Part shown: positions 27,497 to 37,244 of the stretch, one piece after another
Numbering within the stretch: position 1 is the stretch's first letter
Layout: each line of letters starts with the position of its first letter
NCBI RefSeq assembly: GCF_004138335.1
Contig: NZ_RYFW01000003.1
Location: 772,938 to 836,937, forward strand
Reading direction: 5' to 3'
Source of the DNA: Peristeroidobacter agariperforans
GTDB taxonomy: Bacteria; Pseudomonadota; Gammaproteobacteria; Steroidobacterales; Steroidobacteraceae
Length of the DNA: 64,000 nucleotides
Notes under the pieces: generated by a model
What the model saw: the letters and a program-made list of their open reading frames with translations, nothing else
Databases searched by the model: none
What the model was told of the DNA's origin: nothing
Translations under genes and position numbers: made by a program

Positions 27497-28102
27497 ATGC
27501 CCGAAGCCAGGTCCAAAACCGAGCCCTCTCTGCGCGTTCTGATCGTCGATCAGAACGTCATGCGTGCCAGCATTCTTGAAGAAGGCTTGCGCGAGGGGGG
27601 CTATCACAACGTGACGGTGCTGCGTGAGATGCACAACCTCATGCGCCGGATCGTCGACATCGATCCGGAAGTCATCGTCATCGACCTGGAGAATCCCAAC
27701 CGCGACGTGCTGGAGCAGATGTTCCAGGTCTCGCGCGTCGTGCGCCGGCCCATCGCCATGTTCGTCGATCGCTCCGACACGGACATGATCGCCGCGGCCG
27801 TCGATGCCGGCGTCGGCTCCTATGTGGTCGACGGTTTGAAGAAGGAGCGCGTGAAGGCCGTGCTCGACATGGCGATCAGTCGTTTCCACGCCTTCAACAA
27901 GCTGCGCGAAGAGCTCGACAGTGCGCGCCAGGCGCTGGATGAACGCAAGATCGTGGATCGGGCCAAAGGCATCCTGATGAAACAGCGAGGTATGAGCGAG
28001 GAGGCGGCTTATGCGCTGCTGCGAAAGGCGGCGATGAACGAGAACCGCCGGCTCAGCGAGGTGGCGCAAAGCGTCGTGACTGCGTCGAGTTTGTTGAAAT
28101 GA
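27497..28102 (+). CDS. nasT: Nitrate-responsive antiterminator NasT (ANTAR)
   Basis: A 201-aa protein with a pseudo-receiver domain (residues ~13-125; LRVLIVDQN, VIVIDLENPNRD) and a C-terminal coiled coil plus ANTAR RNA-binding domain (residues ~130-195; DERKIVDRAKGILMKQRGMSEEAAYALLRKAAM). NasT binds hairpins in nas leader RNAs and stops transcription termination when nitrate frees it from NasS. The ATG at 27497 lies just after the sigma-54 box. It overlaps nasS by four bases (ATGA), so both are made together. A pair of leader RNAs that fit its action is seen before nrtA and nirB. Confidence 0.92.
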   Translation: MPEARSKTEPSLRVLIVDQNVMRASILEEGLREGGYHNVTVLREMHNLMRRIVDIDPEVIVIDLENPNRDVLEQMFQVSRVVRRPIAMFVDRSDTDMIAAAVDAGVGSYVVDGLKKERVKAVLDMAISRFHAFNKLREELDSARQALDERKIVDRAKGILMKQRGMSEEAAYALLRKAAMNENRRLSEVAQSVVTASSLLK

Positions 28103-29259
28103 ATGACGTGACCACGGTCGTCGGTTTCATTCCCTTGATGGATTGCGCGCCGCTGGCGGTCGCGGTCGAGAAGGGTTTCGCCGCGGAAGAAGGCCTGGAC
28201 CTGCGGCTGGTGCGCGAAACGTCCTGGGCGAACATTCGCGACCGCGTCGTCGTCGGTCACTTCGATGCTGCCCACATGCTCGGGCCAATGGCCATCGCGT
28301 CGACACTCGGCGTCGGACATCTCAAAGTGCCGATGGCCGCGCCCCTGTCGCTGGGTCTCGGCGGCAATGCGATTACCGTATCTTTGCGCGTGTGGGACTT
28401 GATGGTTGCGGAAGGCGCGGCGCTGTCGGCCGGTCCGCGTGCGCTCGGTGAAGCACTCCGAAATGTCGTGCGTGCGCGGGAGCGGGCGAACAAGCAGTCG
28501 TTCACGTTCGCGATGGTCTATCCGTTCTCCGCACATAATTATGAGCTGCGCTACTGGCTGGCCGCTTCGGGCATCGATCCGGATCGCGATGTCAGGCTGG
28601 TGGTGATACCGCCGCCCTTGCTCGTCGACGCCATGCGCGAAGGGCAGATCGATGGCTTCTGCGTCGGCGAGCCCTGGAACAGTCTTGCCGTCTCTGTGGG
28701 TGTCGGTTGTATCGCTTTGCCGACAACTGCTATCTGGCCGTTGAGTCCGGAGAAGGTGTTGGGGTGCCGGCTCGAATGGACCCAGCGACATCCGGATCGT
28801 CTGCGGGCGCTGGTGCGCTCCTTATATAAGTCCGCGCTCTGGTGTGAGCGCCCCGAGAACCACCTGGAGCTGGCGCGTTTGCTGGCTGAGCCGCGCTTCG
28901 TCGGTGCACCGGCGGAGATTCTGTTGCGTGGCCTGTCGAATCGCCTGTACCTGCAACGGGGCAGTGAGGCGGAGCACTTGTCGCAGTTCTACTTGTCTGC
29001 GTCGCAGGCCGCGACGTTCCCCTGGGTGAGTCATGCACTGTGGTTCTACTCGCAGATGGTGCGCTGGGGACAGGTTGCTTTCGACCCCGAGCATGTCGCG
29101 CAAGTGCGGGCGACGTATCGGCCGGATCTGTATCGCCTGGCCCTGGGCGAAACAACAAATATTCCCTCTGCAGATACCAAGCTCGACGCGCTCTTCGACG
29201 GCGTGCGCTTCGATTCGGACGATCTGCCTGCCTATCTGAAACTCAACGCCAATCCCTGA
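28099..29259 (+). CDS. nasS: Cytoplasmic nitrate sensor NasS
   Basis: A 386-aa protein of the NrtA/CmpA/SsuA-like solute-binding fold ([60 protein letters not shown]) but without a signal peptide, which marks it as the cytoplasmic sensor rather than a transporter component. In characterised systems NasS holds NasT in an inactive complex and releases it when nitrate binds. It shares the nitrate-binding segments with NrtA encoded just downstream (29559), its transported homologue. Confidence 0.92.
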   Translation: MNDVTTVVGFIPLMDCAPLAVAVEKGFAAEEGLDLRLVRETSWANIRDRVVVGHFDAAHMLGPMAIASTLGVGHLKVPMAAPLSLGLGGNAITVSLRVWDLMVAEGAALSAGPRALGEALRNVVRARERANKQSFTFAMVYPFSAHNYELRYWLAASGIDPDRDVRLVVIPPPLLVDAMREGQIDGFCVGEPWNSLAVSVGVGCIALPTTAIWPLSPEKVLGCRLEWTQRHPDRLRALVRSLYKSALWCERPENHLELARLLAEPRFVGAPAEILLRGLSNRLYLQRGSEAEHLSQFYLSASQAATFPWVSHALWFYSQMVRWGQVAFDPEHVAQVRATYRPDLYRLALGETTNIPSADTKLDALFDGVRFDSDDLPAYLKLNANP

Positions 29260-29264
29260 TCGGC

Positions 29265-29281
29265 TGCACGCCCATCGTGCA
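29265..29281 (+). promoter_or_regulatory. NtrC-like palindrome upstream of nrtA
   Basis: TGCACGCCCATCGTGCA is a perfect 6-bp inverted repeat with the GCAC-N7-GTGC form of NtrC sites. It begins six bases after the nasS stop and ends about 107 bases before the nrtA sigma-54 promoter, a normal enhancer distance. As RNA it could form a hairpin, but no T-tract follows. Confidence 0.55.
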
Positions 29282-29387
29282 ACTGTTGTGAATGTTTGCT
29301 CCGTCGCGGCCCAGCGGCGTCGGAAGTTTGTTTGCTCCGGATTCGCAAGTCGCTGACTTTTCGGGAACATGCGCTCGAGTGTGGCGC

Positions 29388-29403
29388 TGGCACGGTCGTT
29401 GCA
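29388..29403 (+). promoter_or_regulatory. Sigma-54 promoter of the nrt operon
   Basis: TGGCAC-GGTCG-TTGCA matches the -24/-12 consensus exactly. The predicted start near 29414 gives a 145-nt leader before nrtA. Confidence 0.78.
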
Positions 29404-29413
29404 ATCCTGAGAA

Positions 29414-29529
29414 ACAACGGGACGATTCGTCGCCCCGCATCGGCCGGCCCAACAGCGGGCTTGCCAGGCAACGCCGCCGACTCCACTGCACGCCACGCGC
29501 GTGCACTGAAGTCGGCGGCGTTTTTTTTT
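29414..29529 (+). promoter_or_regulatory. nrt leader RNA: two hairpins and an attenuator terminator
   Basis: Starting at the predicted transcript end, hairpin 1 (29418-29437: CGGG-A-CG, loop ATTCGT, CG-C-CCCG) and hairpin 2 (29447-29460: GCCC, loop AACAGC, GGGC) come first. A very strong intrinsic terminator then follows. Its outer stem is 12 perfect base pairs (29471-29482 with 29510-29521), with an inner TGCACG/CGTGCA stem and nine T residues (29521-29529). This is the arrangement of NasT/NasR-controlled attenuators. Both six-base loops begin with A, but neither has G at position 4 as the ANTAR rule asks, so the exact binding element is uncertain. Confidence 0.72.
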
Positions 29530-29558
29530 GGCCTGAATCTTTCGGAGTGACGGAGCCC

Positions 29559-30944
29559 ATGCTGAAAAAGATACTTCGAGCTTGCGCGATCGCCGCCGCT
29601 GCGTTGAGTGCGGCGCACGCGACAGCAGCGGAGCTCGAGCTGGAGAAGGAGCAGCTGAAGATCGGCTTCATCAAGCTCACCGATATGGCGCCGCTCGCCA
29701 TCGCGTATGAGAAAGGCTTCTTCGAGGATGAAGGGCTGTATGTAACGCTCGAACCGCAGGCGAACTGGAAGGTCATTCTGGACCGAGTCATCACCGGCGA
29801 GCTCGATGGCGCGCACATGCTCGCCGGACAGCCGCTCGGTGCGGCGGTCGGGTTCGGTACGAAAGCCGACATCGTCACCTCGTTCAGCATGGATCTGAAT
29901 GGCAACGCGACCACCGTATCGAACGAGGTCTGGAATCTGATGAAGCCGCGTTTGCCCACTGACGCGCAGGGCAAGCCGGTTCATCCCATCAAGGCGGACG
30001 CACTCAAGCCTGCCGTCGATGCATTCAGGGCGTCGGGCAAGCCATTCAAGATGGCGATGGTATTTCCTGTGTCCACGCACAACTACGAGCTGCGCTACTG
30101 GCTTGCGGCCGGCGGACTGCACCCGGGGTTCTATTCGCCGACCGATGTGTCGGGCCAGATCAAGGCCGATGTATTTCTTTCCGTGACGCCGCCGCCGCAA
30201 ATGCCGGCGGCCCTGGAGGCGGGCACGGTCCATGGCTATTGCGTCGGTGAGCCGTGGAATCAGCAAGCCATCTTCAAAGGCGTCGGCGTTCCGATCGTTA
30301 CCGACCTGGAAATCTGGAAGAACAATCCGGAGAAAGTGTTCGGTGTCACGCGTGCCTGGGCGGAGAAACATCCGAATACCCATCTCGCGATGCTCAAGGC
30401 GCTGATCCGCGCCGGTCAGTGGCTCGATGCAAACGACGGTGCGAATCGCAAGGAAGCGGCGCAGATCCTGTCGCGTCCGGAGTACGTTGGCGCCGATTAC
30501 CGCGTGATCGCCAACAGCATGACAGGCACATTCGAGTTTGGACGCGGCGACAAGCGCAGCGTGCCTGACTTCAATGTGTTCTTCCGTTACTACGCAACGT
30601 ATCCGTACTACAGCGATGCGGTGTGGTTTCTGACGCAAATGCGCCGCTGGGGGCAGATCCCGCTGAGCCAGACGGATCAGTGGTATCACGAAATGGCGAA
30701 GAAGGTGTACCTCACCGAGCCCTATCTGCGGGCGGCGCGCCTGCTGATCGAAGAAAAGAAGGCGAAGCAGGATGACTTTCCCTGGAATAGCGATGGCTAC
30801 CGTCCGCCGACCAGGGAATTCATCGATGGCGTCGAGTACGACGGTCGCAAGCCCAATGATTATCTGCAGAAGCTCACCATCGGGCTGAAGCAGGGCCAGG
30901 CGGTTGCGAGCGGCAACATTGTGACCAAGCAGGGAGCCACCTGA
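29559..30944 (+). CDS. nrtA: Nitrate ABC transporter, periplasmic binding protein
   Basis: A 461-aa nitrate-binding protein with a Sec-type signal peptide ([24 protein letters not shown]). Motifs shared with NasS and the NrtA family: [73 protein letters not shown]. It delivers nitrate to NrtB in the inner membrane. ATG 29559 is used; the frame is open upstream through the leader and terminator, which cannot be coding. A GGAG motif lies close to the ATG. Its stop overlaps the nrtB start by one base. Confidence 0.94.
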   Translation: MLKKILRACAIAAAALSAAHATAAELELEKEQLKIGFIKLTDMAPLAIAYEKGFFEDEGLYVTLEPQANWKVILDRVITGELDGAHMLAGQPLGAAVGFGTKADIVTSFSMDLNGNATTVSNEVWNLMKPRLPTDAQGKPVHPIKADALKPAVDAFRASGKPFKMAMVFPVSTHNYELRYWLAAGGLHPGFYSPTDVSGQIKADVFLSVTPPPQMPAALEAGTVHGYCVGEPWNQQAIFKGVGVPIVTDLEIWKNNPEKVFGVTRAWAEKHPNTHLAMLKALIRAGQWLDANDGANRKEAAQILSRPEYVGADYRVIANSMTGTFEFGRGDKRSVPDFNVFFRYYATYPYYSDAVWFLTQMRRWGQIPLSQTDQWYHEMAKKVYLTEPYLRAARLLIEEKKAKQDDFPWNSDGYRPPTREFIDGVEYDGRKPNDYLQKLTIGLKQGQAVASGNIVTKQGAT

Positions 30945-31972
30945 TGTCTGCGTCGCCCATGGTCATCCCGCGGGAGCCACCATCTTCTGCGAGCGAGGCG
31001 AAGACAGTTCCGCCTCCGCCAGCTGCGAAGGTGAGAGCAAAGCAATCGCTGTGGCTCGAACGCCTGTGGCGGCAAGTGGGCATTCCGATGCTCGCGATTG
31101 CCATATTCCTGTTCGCCTGGAGCCAGGCGGCCAGTCGCATCCAAACCAGCCTCGGCCAGATCCCAGGTCCGATCGCGGTCGCGAAGCAGGCGCACAGCCT
31201 GTGGCTGGATCACCAAGCGGAACGTGAGAAGGCTGCGGCGTTCTACGAGCGGCAGGAGAAGCGCAACGCCGCCAGGCTGGCGAAAGATCCAAATGCCGAG
31301 ATAAAACCGGTGAAGTACACGGGCAAGCCGACGTACATCGATCAGATCCTGACCAGCCTGAAGACGGTGTTCACCGGATTTCTGCTAGCGACGCTGGTGG
31401 CGGTGCCGCTCGGCATCCTTTGCGGGCTGAGCACGACGATCAACGCGTCGTTGAACCTGTTGATCCAGATCTTCAAGCCCGTCTCGCCGCTCGCCTGGCT
31501 GCCATTGGTGACGATCATCGTCAGTGCAGTCTATGTGACCGCGGACCCGATGTTCGAAAAGTCGTTCCTGATCTCGTCGATCACGGTAACCCTGTGCTCG
31601 CTGTGGCCGACATTGATCAATACCGGCGTCGGCGTGAACTCGATCGATCGCGATCTGCTCAACGTCGCGCGCGTGCTGCAGCTGAAGTGGACCACCAAGC
31701 TGTTCAAACTCGTGCTGCCGTCGTCATTGCCGTTGATCTTCACCGGCATGCGGCTGTCGCTGGGAGTGGGCTGGATGGTGCTGATCGCGGCCGAGATGCT
31801 GGCGCAGAATCCTGGTCTAGGAAAATTCGTGTGGGATGAGTTTCAGAACGGCAGCTCCGATTCGCTGGCGCGGTTGATGGTCGCGGTGCTCACCATCGGG
31901 ATCATCGGCTTCCTGCTCGATCGCGTCATGCACACGCTGCAGAGCCTGCTCGACTTCGGTGTGCGTCGCTAA
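30944..31972 (+). CDS. nrtB: Nitrate ABC transporter, permease
   Basis: A 342-aa inner-membrane permease of the BPD_transp_1 type, NrtB/SsuC branch. The first membrane segment (~residues 47-62) is followed by a hydrophilic insert of about 70 residues, then five more segments. The EAA-like loop lies in [40 protein letters not shown]. It begins in the last bases of nrtA (TGATG). The hydrophilic insert with [20 protein letters not shown] is longer than in the simplest SsuC proteins but is usual among proteobacterial nitrate permeases. Confidence 0.93.
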   Translation: MSASPMVIPREPPSSASEAKTVPPPPAAKVRAKQSLWLERLWRQVGIPMLAIAIFLFAWSQAASRIQTSLGQIPGPIAVAKQAHSLWLDHQAEREKAAAFYERQEKRNAARLAKDPNAEIKPVKYTGKPTYIDQILTSLKTVFTGFLLATLVAVPLGILCGLSTTINASLNLLIQIFKPVSPLAWLPLVTIIVSAVYVTADPMFEKSFLISSITVTLCSLWPTLINTGVGVNSIDRDLLNVARVLQLKWTTKLFKLVLPSSLPLIFTGMRLSLGVGWMVLIAAEMLAQNPGLGKFVWDEFQNGSSDSLARLMVAVLTIGIIGFLLDRVMHTLQSLLDFGVRR

Positions 31973-31982
31973 GGAGGTCGCC

Positions 31983-33659
31983 ATGTCATTTCTGCAACTC
32001 AAAGGCGTAGCAAAGAACTACGGCTCGGGGGAGCAACAGGCCGAGGTGCTCAGTGACGTTAACTTGAGCATCGCAGAGGGCGAGTTCGTCGCCATCGTCG
32101 GCTTTTCAGGCAGCGGCAAAACCACGTTGATCTCGACCATCGCCGGCCTGATCCAGCCGGATGCAGGCGAGGTGCTGTTCCAGGGCCGGCCCGTCAGCGG
32201 GCCAGCGCCGGATCGGGGCGTGGTATTTCAAAATTATTCATTGCTGCCATTGTTGACGGTCCAGAGTAACGTCGCTCTGGCCGTCGACAGCGTGTTTCCC
32301 AAGTGGTCGGCCGAGCAGCGGCACGCGCACGTTCGCAAATACATCGAGATGGTCGGCCTGACTCACGCAGTCGATCGTCGGCCCGCGGAGTTGTCGGGGG
32401 GCATGCGTCAGCGTGTCGCGGTGGCGAGAGCTTTGGCAATGGATCCCAAGGTGCTGCTGCTCGATGAGCCGTTGTCAGCGTTGGATGCGCTCACACGCTC
32501 ACGCCTGCAGGACGAGATCGAAGCCATCTGGGAGCGCCAACGCAAGACGGTCATCCTAGTAACCAACGATGTGGATGAGGCGCTGTTGCTGGCAGATCGC
32601 ATCATCGCGCTCGAGCCCGGCCCGCGAGCGACACTGGGGCGTGAGTTCAAAGTCGATCTGCCGCGTCCGCGCGATCGGATGGCGGTCAACGAAGATGGCT
32701 CCTATCGACGGCTCCGCGCACAGATCTCTCAGTACTTGATGAGCTTGAGCCGGCAGCGTGGCGCTGCCGCCAGCACTACGCGAGCGTTGCCAGCGATTGT
32801 TCCAATCGAACCGCCTGTGCCGAAGACCATGCGCAAGGCAACGCGGCCGAAGCCCGCCGAGAATGTCGATAAGTTCGTCGAGTTCTACGATGTCACCAAG
32901 GTCTACCCGACCCCGAAGGGGCCGCTGACCGTCGTCGATCGATTCCAGCTCGATATTCGCAAGGGTGAGTTCATTTCACTCATCGGGCATTCGGGCTGCG
33001 GTAAGTCGACGGTACTGTCCATGGTGGCGGGGCTGAGCGAGGTTTCCGGCGGCGGCATCACCCTGGATGCTCGCGAAGTCACATCTGCCGGTCCCGATCG
33101 TGGCGTCGTCTTTCAAGCGCCGAGTCTCTTGCCGTGGCTGACCGCTCGCGAGAATGTCGAGCTGGGCGTGAATCGCGTGTACCCGCACGCCAGCGAGCAG
33201 GAACGAAACGACATCGTCGAGTACTACCTGGCGCGCGTCGGCTTGGGCGACGTGCTCGAGAAGAAGGCGAGTGAGTTGTCGAACGGGATGAAACAACGGG
33301 TCGGTCTGGCCCGGGCGTTTGCGCTTTCGCCAAAGTTGCTTCTATTGGATGAGCCGTTCGGCATGCTCGATGCGCTGACGCGCTGGGAGCTGCAGGAAGT
33401 GCTCATGGAAGTCTGGAAGCGCAATAAAGTGACTGCCATCTGCGTTACGCACGACGTGGACGAAGCCATTCTGCTGGCCGATCGCGTGGTGATGATGACC
33501 AACGGTCCGCATGCGCGGATCGGGCGGATCATGCAGATCGATCTGCCGCGGCCGCGGACGCGCAAGCAGTTACTGGAGCACCCGATGTACTACCACTATC
33601 GGAACGAGCTCCTGGCATTTCTAGAATCTTGCGGGCGCCAGCAGACGCACGCCGCATAA
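31983..33659 (+). CDS. Nitrate ABC transporter, two ATPase domains in one chain
   Basis: A 558-aa protein with two ABC ATPase domains in tandem. Domain 1 (~1-235): Walker [10 protein letters not shown], signature LSGGMRQR, Walker [12 protein letters not shown]. Domain 2 (~300-545): Walker [10 protein letters not shown], signature LSNGMKQR, Walker [13 protein letters not shown] linker rich in Ala, Pro and Arg joins them. Both look complete, so the single chain can replace the NrtC/NrtD pair of cyanobacteria without the binding domain on NrtC. An AAGGAGG ribosome binding site sits just before ATG 31983; the frame upstream overlaps nrtB and is less likely. Confidence 0.92.
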   Translation: MSFLQLKGVAKNYGSGEQQAEVLSDVNLSIAEGEFVAIVGFSGSGKTTLISTIAGLIQPDAGEVLFQGRPVSGPAPDRGVVFQNYSLLPLLTVQSNVALAVDSVFPKWSAEQRHAHVRKYIEMVGLTHAVDRRPAELSGGMRQRVAVARALAMDPKVLLLDEPLSALDALTRSRLQDEIEAIWERQRKTVILVTNDVDEALLLADRIIALEPGPRATLGREFKVDLPRPRDRMAVNEDGSYRRLRAQISQYLMSLSRQRGAAASTTRALPAIVPIEPPVPKTMRKATRPKPAENVDKFVEFYDVTKVYPTPKGPLTVVDRFQLDIRKGEFISLIGHSGCGKSTVLSMVAGLSEVSGGGITLDAREVTSAGPDRGVVFQAPSLLPWLTARENVELGVNRVYPHASEQERNDIVEYYLARVGLGDVLEKKASELSNGMKQRVGLARAFALSPKLLLLDEPFGMLDALTRWELQEVLMEVWKRNKVTAICVTHDVDEAILLADRVVMMTNGPHARIGRIMQIDLPRPRTRKQLLEHPMYYHYRNELLAFLESCGRQQTHAA

Positions 33660-33692
33660 TCGGTCAACAAGCGCTCTCGGAGGGCGAAAACA

Positions 33693-34964
33693 ATGCGTTC
33701 ATGGGGTCAACGAAGTGGCTTGGGCGTGGGCATGGTGCTGGCGATGGCAGCTCCAGGCTCGACCCATGCCGGGGATTTCGGTGTTCTGGGCGGCGCGCTG
33801 AGCGAGTCGAAGCCGATTTTCGATGCGCGGCTCCGTTACGAGGGCGTGGATCAAACGCCATTGGCGGAGGAGGCGGACGCCGAAACATTGCGCCTGCGCC
33901 TCGGTTTCGAAACCGGCAAAGCATGGAACACGACCTTCCTGGCCGAAGGCGAAGTGATCACCGAGCTGGCCGGTCGCTATCGTGACGATCCGGCGCGTCC
34001 CCGCAATCTCAACTATCCGGTCATCACCGATCCGGAGAGTGAGGAGATCAACCGGTTGCAGTTGGTGAATACGTCGTTGCCTGGCACGACGATGACGCTC
34101 GGTCGACAGCGCATCGTACTCGACGACCAGCGCTTCGTAGGCATCTCTCCCTGGCGCCAGAACGAGCAAACGTTCGACGCCGTGCGCATCGTCAACAAGC
34201 CAACGACGGCGCTCACCCTGGACGCGACCTACTTGAACCAGGTCAATCGCATCTTCGGCCGTGAGTCGCCGCAAGGTCGGTATCAGGGCGACGGCGTGCT
34301 CGCGAATGCCGCCTATCAGTTCGGATTCGGCAAGCTCAGCGCATTTGGATACTGGCTCGACTTCGATCATCTGAATGGCGTGCCGGTGGCACTGGATCCA
34401 GTGCGAGTATCCAGCGAGACGTTTGGCGGGAGGCTCGCGGGCGAGCGTCCGTTGAGTAAGCTCAAGATGGCGTACGCGGCGACGTTCGCGCGGCAGAGCG
34501 ACTACGGCAGCAACCCGCTCAGCTTCGATCTCGACTACTACTCGGTCGAATTGACCGGCACGTATCGCCAATACAGCCTGACGTTGGGGCAGGAAGTGAT
34601 GGAGGGCAACGGCACGGTCGGCTTCTCGACGCCACTGGCGACCATGCACAAGTTCCACGGCTGGGCCGACAAGTTCCTGACGACACCCGTCAATGGGATC
34701 GACGATAAATATGTGAGCGTCGGCTATCTCGCCAAGGGCGTGGCGATGTTGGACACGCTGTCTGCAACCGTCGTGTATCGCAACTTCGAGTCGGAGCGAC
34801 TGTCGCAGGATCTGGGCGAGGAGGTCGATCTGCAGTTGCAGGGCAAGTATCAGCGCTTCGTCGGCTTACTCAAGGTCGCGCTATACGAAGCACACGAAGG
34901 GCAGACGCCCGCCGCGTATCAGGACACGACGAAGTTCTGGGCGCAGCTCGAGTACGTTTGGTAA
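33693..34964 (+). CDS. Outer-membrane porin, alginate-export-like
   Basis: A 423-aa protein with a signal peptide (to GSTHAG), alternating aromatic/polar beta-strands throughout and a C-terminal Trp (LEYVW), as expected for an outer-membrane barrel. The pattern FDARLRYEGVDQTPLAEEADAETLRLRLGFETG and LGRQRIVLDDQRFVG is typical of the alginate-export/AlgE-like porin family. Sitting 33 bases after the nitrate ATPases on the same strand, it is likely the outer-membrane channel for nitrate entry; specificity is inference. Confidence 0.82.
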   Translation: MRSWGQRSGLGVGMVLAMAAPGSTHAGDFGVLGGALSESKPIFDARLRYEGVDQTPLAEEADAETLRLRLGFETGKAWNTTFLAEGEVITELAGRYRDDPARPRNLNYPVITDPESEEINRLQLVNTSLPGTTMTLGRQRIVLDDQRFVGISPWRQNEQTFDAVRIVNKPTTALTLDATYLNQVNRIFGRESPQGRYQGDGVLANAAYQFGFGKLSAFGYWLDFDHLNGVPVALDPVRVSSETFGGRLAGERPLSKLKMAYAATFARQSDYGSNPLSFDLDYYSVELTGTYRQYSLTLGQEVMEGNGTVGFSTPLATMHKFHGWADKFLTTPVNGIDDKYVSVGYLAKGVAMLDTLSATVVYRNFESERLSQDLGEEVDLQLQGKYQRFVGLLKVALYEAHEGQTPAAYQDTTKFWAQLEYVW

Positions 34965-34987
34965 CGGGTCGAGCGAGGATCCTGTCG

Positions 34988-35353
34988 TCAGGCCTTGGGC
35001 GGCAGGATCTTCAGCACGGTTTCCGGCGGACGGCTGAGCACCGCGCCGAGCGGCGTAATCACGATCGGGCGGTTCATGAGGATAGGATGCTCGAGCATCT
35101 GATCAACGATCTCGGCATCGCTCCACTTGGACGAGTCGCCCAAGCCCAGCTTCTCGACTTCCTTCTCTCGCAGCAGCTCGCGCGCCGTGAGCTTCGTTTT
35201 CTTGAGCAGATCCAGCAACGTTTTCCGGTCCGGCGGCGTCTTCAGATACTCGATGACCTGCGGCTCGATGCCGCGCTCACGGATCAACGCCAGCGTGTTG
35301 CGAGAATTCCCGCAAGCGGGGTTGTGGTAGATGGTTACGTCGCTCGAGCTCAT
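34988..35353 (-). CDS. arsC: Arsenate reductase, glutaredoxin-dependent (ArsC family)
   Basis: A 121-aa ArsC/YffB-type thioredoxin-fold protein. The active-site motif HNPACGNSRNT (Cys14) and the arginine-containing NRPIVI segment match true ArsC, which reduces arsenate to arsenite with glutaredoxin. No other ars genes are near, so a general role cannot be excluded. It converges on the porin gene. Confidence 0.85.
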   Translation of the reverse strand: MSSSDVTIYHNPACGNSRNTLALIRERGIEPQVIEYLKTPPDRKTLLDLLKKTKLTARELLREKEVEKLGLGDSSKWSDAEIVDQMLEHPILMNRPIVITPLGAVLSRPPETVLKILPPKA

Positions 35354-35459
35354 GCGGAGATTCTAGCCCATCCAAGTCGCATGGATCGCGATTTCGCGAC
35401 TTTCGCGATCCCGCGTGCGATACGCTGCGGAGCCACCACAAAAGCCTTGGGGATTCGAC

Positions 35460-36596
35460 GTGATCACTCGCCGCTCCGTATTGAAGTCCGCCGCTGCTGC
35501 GACCGTGCTCAGCACGGGCCTGCCGATGATCAACATGGGCCAGTACCAGGCGTTCGCGGACTCGCCGACGAAATATTCGGCAAAGACCATGCGCGCGGTG
35601 GAGCGGGCCATCGTGATCGACATGCTCGGGCCGTTGAAGATCAACTTCGCGCCCGAAGCTTATGCCGGCCGCATGACCGATGCCGAAGCCGAGATGTTTC
35701 GGACTTCCGGCATCACCGCATTCCACAATTCCATCGGCACCGGCGGGCCGTCGGCGGTGGAAGACACGCTGTCCTTCATCGCGGCCTGGCAAGGCTACGT
35801 CGGGCGCAACTCGCATGTATTCACACTGGTGAATACCGCGGCCGACATCGATCGCGCCAAAGCCGAGCGCAAAGTCGCCGTGATCACAGGCCTCCAGAAT
35901 TCCGAGCACTTCCGCAAGAAGGAGGATGTGAAGGCGTTTTATCAACTCGGCCAGCGCTGCTCGCAGCTCACTTACAACGCGCAGAACCTGCTGGGCAGCG
36001 GCAGCACCGAGCGTGTCGATGGCGGAGTGACCGACTTCGGTGTGGAAATCATTCAGGCCATGAACGAAGTGGGCATGCTTGTCGATGTGTCCCACTGCGG
36101 CGACAAAACGACGCTCGATGCCATCGAGATCTCGCCCAAGCCGATTGCCATTACGCACTCCAACTGCCGCGCTCTCCTGAACCATCCGCGCCTGAAGAGT
36201 GACGAGGCGATTCAGAAGCTCGCGGCGAAGGGCGGGGTGATGGGCATCACCGCTGTGCGCATGTTCGTGCGCGACAAAGAGCCCACGACCATCGAACATT
36301 TCGTCGATCACATCGATCATGTCGTGAAGCTGGTTGGCATCGAGCACGTCGGCATCGGCTCGGATGCCGATCTCAATGGCTACGACGACATGCCGCCGGA
36401 TCAGCTGAAGATGCTGCGCGGTTCATACAAAGCCAGCTACGGCTTCCGCGACAAGATCGACATCGAGGGCTTCGATCATCCGAAGAAGGTCTTCGATTTG
36501 ACGGAAGCTCTGTTCCGTCGCGGCTATTCCGAGCAGAACGTGCTCGCCGTGCTGGGCGGCAACTTCCGCAGGCTGCTCGGGTCGACCTGGCTGTAG
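35460..36596 (+). CDS. Membrane dipeptidase-like protein (M19), exported, first metal ligands missing
   Basis: A 378-aa M19-family protein with a twin-arginine-like signal (MITRRSVLKSAAAATVLSTG) from GTG 35460, implying export in folded form. Family landmarks in the C-terminal half are DVSHCGD, THSNCRALLNHPR, GIEHVGIGSDADLNG and NVLAVLGGNFRRLL. The usual N-terminal zinc ligands (His-x-Asp in a DGHxD motif) are not there: the matching site reads VIDMLGP, and the bridging Glu region reads VITGLQNSEHF. It may have an altered metal site or a function other than dipeptide cleavage. Confidence 0.8.
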   Translation: MITRRSVLKSAAAATVLSTGLPMINMGQYQAFADSPTKYSAKTMRAVERAIVIDMLGPLKINFAPEAYAGRMTDAEAEMFRTSGITAFHNSIGTGGPSAVEDTLSFIAAWQGYVGRNSHVFTLVNTAADIDRAKAERKVAVITGLQNSEHFRKKEDVKAFYQLGQRCSQLTYNAQNLLGSGSTERVDGGVTDFGVEIIQAMNEVGMLVDVSHCGDKTTLDAIEISPKPIAITHSNCRALLNHPRLKSDEAIQKLAAKGGVMGITAVRMFVRDKEPTTIEHFVDHIDHVVKLVGIEHVGIGSDADLNGYDDMPPDQLKMLRGSYKASYGFRDKIDIEGFDHPKKVFDLTEALFRRGYSEQNVLAVLGGNFRRLLGSTWL

Positions 36597-36675
36597 CCCA
36601 CGCCGACGATCGCTTCCTTGCGACGTCGAGCAGCGGGATTGTGAGACGCGCGTCTACTGACGCGCGGCGCTATCG

Positions 36676-36987
36676 TCAGTGCGTTTCGCGCTTGCCGATG
36701 GCGTGGCTGATGGCGTGATCGAGCCTCTCCAGCGCGCCGTCGATGGCAAGCTGGACGGTCTCGGCGTGGTGAGTCACAGCGATGGGTTGCAGATTCGACA
36801 TGCGTGCTTCCAGCATGCAGCGTTTGTCCGGGCCTCCTTTGCCGCCGTTGAGATCGCCCAGGTGCATCTCCACCCGGGTAATGCGATCGGCGAACTTCGC
36901 CAGATAGTCCTCGACCGTTCTAGACAGCCGTTCGGCAGTGTCTTCGGCGAGGCGGACGCGATTGTCGTGGTTCACTTGTATCTGCAT
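36676..36987 (-). CDS. HPF/RaiA-like ribosome-associated protein
   Basis: A 103-aa protein of the sigma-54 modulation/S30EA type, recognised by MQIQVNHDNRV, a basic-acidic amphipathic helix, VEMHLGDLNGGKGG, CMLEARMSNLQPIAV and a C-terminal helix ending DHAISHAIGKRE. Proteins of this family bind the ribosome and promote hibernation or influence HPF-like functions. A strong AAGGAAG ribosome binding site precedes ATG 36987. The divergent neighbour is the KTSC gene. Confidence 0.8.
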   Translation of the reverse strand: MQIQVNHDNRVRLAEDTAERLSRTVEDYLAKFADRITRVEMHLGDLNGGKGGPDKRCMLEARMSNLQPIAVTHHAETVQLAIDGALERLDHAISHAIGKRETH

Positions 36988-37244
36988 GCGAGCTTCCTTC
37001 GTCCCATAAGCCTTTAAATGGCCTATTGAAAGTACTCGGGCGCCTGTCGAGTTGTTCCCGTCGGGGAAAGCTCCACAGCGGCGCCCCACGAATGCACCAT
37101 GGGGCCTTTCGCGGCATTACGCAAGTCGTCTGCGTGACGATCAATAAGGCGAATCCGCAAGGCGCGCTCCAGGGCTTGTAGCCGGTGCGCGCCGCGCGCC
37201 ACCGGCTGGCGGAACCCCGGCGAAATAATGCACGTTTCGCCCCC

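Noticed and set aside
29265..29281. Hairpin TGCACG/CGTGCA as a terminator of nasS
   Set aside because: There is no T-tract after it, and its spacing is that of an NtrC palindrome.
29292..29558. N-terminal extension of nrtA through the leader
   Set aside because: It would run through the promoter and the intrinsic terminator. The signal peptide begins at 29559, so the upstream open frame is chance.
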